Shown here: in pieces, positions 6,089 through 7,394 of the stretch
Numbering within the stretch: the first letter of the stretch is position 1
Layout: each line of letters begins with the position of its first letter
DNA from: Pedosphaera sp.
Lineage (GTDB): Bacteria; Verrucomicrobiota; Verrucomicrobiia; Limisphaerales; SIAT01
Direction of reading: 5' to 3'
Assembly: GCA_009691645.1 (NCBI GenBank)
Contig: SIAT01000087.1
Coordinates: 1 to 7,394, forward strand
DNA length: 7,394 nt
Notes under the pieces: model-generated
What the model was told of the DNA's origin: nothing
Databases searched by the model: none
The model's input: only the letters and a program-made list of their open reading frames with translations
Translations under genes and position numbers: made by a program

Positions 6089-6868
6089 TCATTCGCGCGG
6101 TGCCGTCAGAAGCATCGCCACGCGCGACGCGGCGGCGAAACCGAACGCGCCGGTGACGAACGCCGCCGTGCCGTAGCCGCTTTCGCAATCGAGCTTCATC
6201 GCGCTTCCCGCTTCGCGCGTGGCGCAGATCGTGCCGTTCTTCCAGGAAAAGACCGGCGGCTCGGGTGAGAAAATGCAGTCCACGCCGATTTTTTTACCGG
6301 GTTTACGCTGAAAACCATACTCGGCACGGAGCCTGTCGCGCGTCTGCCGGAGCAGTCGGTCGTGCGTGGCGTGCGCGAGATCGGCCACACGGATGGCCGT
6401 CGGATCGCGCCGCCCGCCCGCGCCGCCGCAGGTGATGATTGGGATGTTTCGAGCGCGGCATTCGGTGATCAGCAGACACTTGTTGCCGACGTGATCGATG
6501 GCGTCGATGACGCTGTCGAATCCGTTGGCGAACAGGCGGGCAGCGTTCTCGGCTGTGAAGAATTCTAGGACGCTGTGGATTTCAATGGCTGGATTGATCG
6601 CTCGGATGCGTTTCACCATCACTTCCACCTTTGGCCGGCCGATCTCGCCATCGAGCGCGTGGAGTTGGCGGTTCACGTTGCTCACGCAGACATCATCGAG
6701 ATCCACCAATGTGATCCGGCCGATGCCGGTGCGTGCGAGTGCCTCGGCTGCCCACGAGCCGACACCGCCGATGCCTACCACGCAGACGTGCGCGCGTACG
6801 AGGCGGGCGAGGCCATCGACGCCGTACAGGCGCCGGATGCCGCTGAAGCGCAGTTCGAGATCACTCAT
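6089..6868 (-). CDS. tcdA: tRNA threonylcarbamoyladenosine dehydratase TcdA (CsdL), E1-like ThiF family
   Basis: A 259-residue E1-like enzyme that uses ATP to cyclise the tRNA modification t6A37 to ct6A. It reads almost colinearly with E. coli TcdA: RFSGIRRLYG at the start, the nucleotide loop G32-I-G-G-V-G-S38, LVDLDDVCVSNVNRQLHALD with D56 and the N/R residues that hold ATP, VIDAIDHVGNK, CGGAGGRRDPT, the KKIGVDCIFS segment and the closing DCESGYGTAAFVTGAFGF. The start was set at MSDLELRF; 28 extra upstream codons open in frame are unlike the family. It lacks the ubiquitin-like-protein partner features of ThiF/MoeB, which supports the TcdA assignment. A TAGCTT -10-like hexamer ends seven bases before the ATG, with TTGGCA further upstream. 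It faces sufE-tatD, recalling the E. coli csdE-csdL linkage. Confidence 0.95.
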   Translation of the reverse strand: MSDLELRFSGIRRLYGVDGLARLVRAHVCVVGIGGVGSWAAEALARTGIGRITLVDLDDVCVSNVNRQLHALDGEIGRPKVEVMVKRIRAINPAIEIHSVLEFFTAENAARLFANGFDSVIDAIDHVGNKCLLITECRARNIPIITCGGAGGRRDPTAIRVADLAHATHDRLLRQTRDRLRAEYGFQRKPGKKIGVDCIFSPEPPVFSWKNGTICATREAGSAMKLDCESGYGTAAFVTGAFGFAAASRVAMLLTAPRE

Positions 6869-6875
6869 CGAAGCC

Positions 6876-6906
6876 AAGCTAACACTGCGTCGGGGGGCGC
6901 TGCCAA
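6876..6906 (-). promoter_or_regulatory. Candidate leaderless promoter for tcdA
   Basis: On the minus strand TTGGCA (6906-6901) matches five of six -35 bases. It is followed after 19 bases by TAGCTT (6881-6876), which ends seven bases before the ATG at 6868. The spacer is long and C-rich. No Shine-Dalgarno precedes the start, so transcription beginning at the start codon is the simplest reading. Confidence 0.4.
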
Positions 6907-6930
6907 GTTTCTTGAGTGGATGTTCCGCAA

Positions 6931-6959
6931 TTGAAGAACCGCGGTGCACCACCTATTCT
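6931..6959 (+). promoter_or_regulatory. Candidate leaderless promoter for the flavodoxin-family gene
   Basis: TTGAAG (6931-6936), a 17-base spacer and TATTCT (6954-6959) end seven bases before the GTG at 6967. Four of six bases match consensus in each hexamer, and the spacing is ideal. This is the best of the promoter candidates in the window and also supports the GTG start. Confidence 0.45.
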
Positions 6960-6966
6960 CGCCGCC

Positions 6967-7394
6967 GTGAGCGAGACGAATTCAACCGCGAAGATTTTGG
7001 TTCTCTACGATTCTTTCTCCGGCAACACGGCTCAGATGGCCCAACTCGTCGCCGAAGGTGCGCGGCGCGTCCCCGGCACCGAGGTGCGGTTGCGCAGCGT
7101 GGACGAAGCGAGCGCGGCGGATGTCGTTTGGTGCGACGGCATCGCTGTGGGCAGCCCGACGAACATGGGCATTCTTTCGTGGAAGATGAAGCGGTTCTGG
7201 GACGAGACGATGCGGCCGCACTGGATGAAACTCGACGGGCGCATCAGTTGCGCGTTCAGCTCGGCCGGCGGCTGGGGCGGCGGAATGGAACTGGCCTGCC
7301 AATCCATCCTGACCGTATTGATGAATTTCGGCTTCCTCACCTTCGGCGTGACCGATTACGCGACGAAGATGCACACGCTCCACTACGGCGCGGT
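6967..7394 (+). CDS. Flavodoxin-family FMN protein (WrbA/NAD(P)H-quinone reductase-like), partial
   Basis: 142 codons from a GTG to the right edge, with the C-terminus missing. The first strand KILVLYDS leads into the phosphate loop S16-F-S18-G-N-T21, which binds the FMN phosphate. The DGIAVGSPTNMGILSWKMKRFWD block (about 58-80) matches the second FMN-contacting loop. SCAFSSAGGWGGGMELACQSI followed by LMNFGFLTFGV is the third, as in WrbA-like NAD(P)H:quinone reductases and multimeric flavodoxin-fold proteins. These are cytosolic redox proteins. Full-length WrbA is about 200 residues, so roughly 50 may lie outside. WrbA normally has PTRFG rather than PTNMG, so a related flavodoxin-family reductase is equally possible. 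A TTG start at 6931 is possible but coincides with the -35-like hexamer. Confidence 0.85.
   Translation, partial: MSETNSTAKILVLYDSFSGNTAQMAQLVAEGARRVPGTEVRLRSVDEASAADVVWCDGIAVGSPTNMGILSWKMKRFWDETMRPHWMKLDGRISCAFSSAGGWGGGMELACQSILTVLMNFGFLTFGVTDYATKMHTLHYGA

Noticed and set aside
6869..6952. 28-residue N-terminal extension of TcdA
   Set aside because: The extension is unlike the family and would place the start upstream of the best promoter candidate. MSDLELRF fits the usual beginning.

Overview
The window is GC-rich, densely packed bacterial chromosome with genes on both strands. The best guess for the source is a Verrucomicrobiota-like bacterium, possibly a related PVC lineage or an acidobacterium. 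The guess rests on a Tat-exported enolase-superfamily enzyme with an RREFL-type leader, a GYF_2 protein, almost no Shine-Dalgarno sequences, and the flavour of the proteins. No marker gene here settles it.

Layout. (1) Positions 1-60 (minus) hold the first 20 codons of a GYF_2-domain protein that continues off the left edge. (2) Positions 145-1226 (minus) hold the wreck of a three-gene catabolic operon: a class III aminotransferase, an aldehyde dehydrogenase (ALDH) and a dimethylarginine-dimethylaminohydrolase-like amidine hydrolase (DDAH). Each gene has lost most of its length and two carry frameshifts. The ALDH and DDAH remnants are now joined in one open frame. (3) Positions 1317-4748 hold three intact oxidoreductase or sugar-acid genes: a D-2-hydroxyacid dehydrogenase (minus), a Tat-exported sugar-acid dehydratase-like enzyme (plus) and a zinc alcohol dehydrogenase (minus). 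(4) Positions 4842-6868 hold a SufE-family sulfur acceptor overlapping a TatD-family metallohydrolase (both plus), which converge on tcdA (minus), the tRNA t6A dehydratase. A SufE paralogue beside tcdA recalls the E. coli csdE-csdL(tcdA) pair. (5) Positions 6967-7394 (plus) hold the start of a flavodoxin-family protein cut by the right edge.

Two things stand out. First is the compacted operon remnant with its ALDH::DDAH chimera. Second, four of the eight intact or edge-truncated genes (hydroxyacid dehydrogenase, sufE, tcdA, flavodoxin) have a TANNNT -10-like hexamer ending only 7-8 nt before the start codon, three of them with a plausible -35 element. No intact gene has a strong Shine-Dalgarno. 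This suggests leaderless transcription. The only textbook ribosome binding site (GGAGG) lies in front of the broken aminotransferase.

I see no RNA genes, CRISPR arrays, insertion sequences or convincing terminators, and no gene-free stretch over 300 bases once the remnants are counted. I found nothing that amounts to a clearly new multi-gene system.
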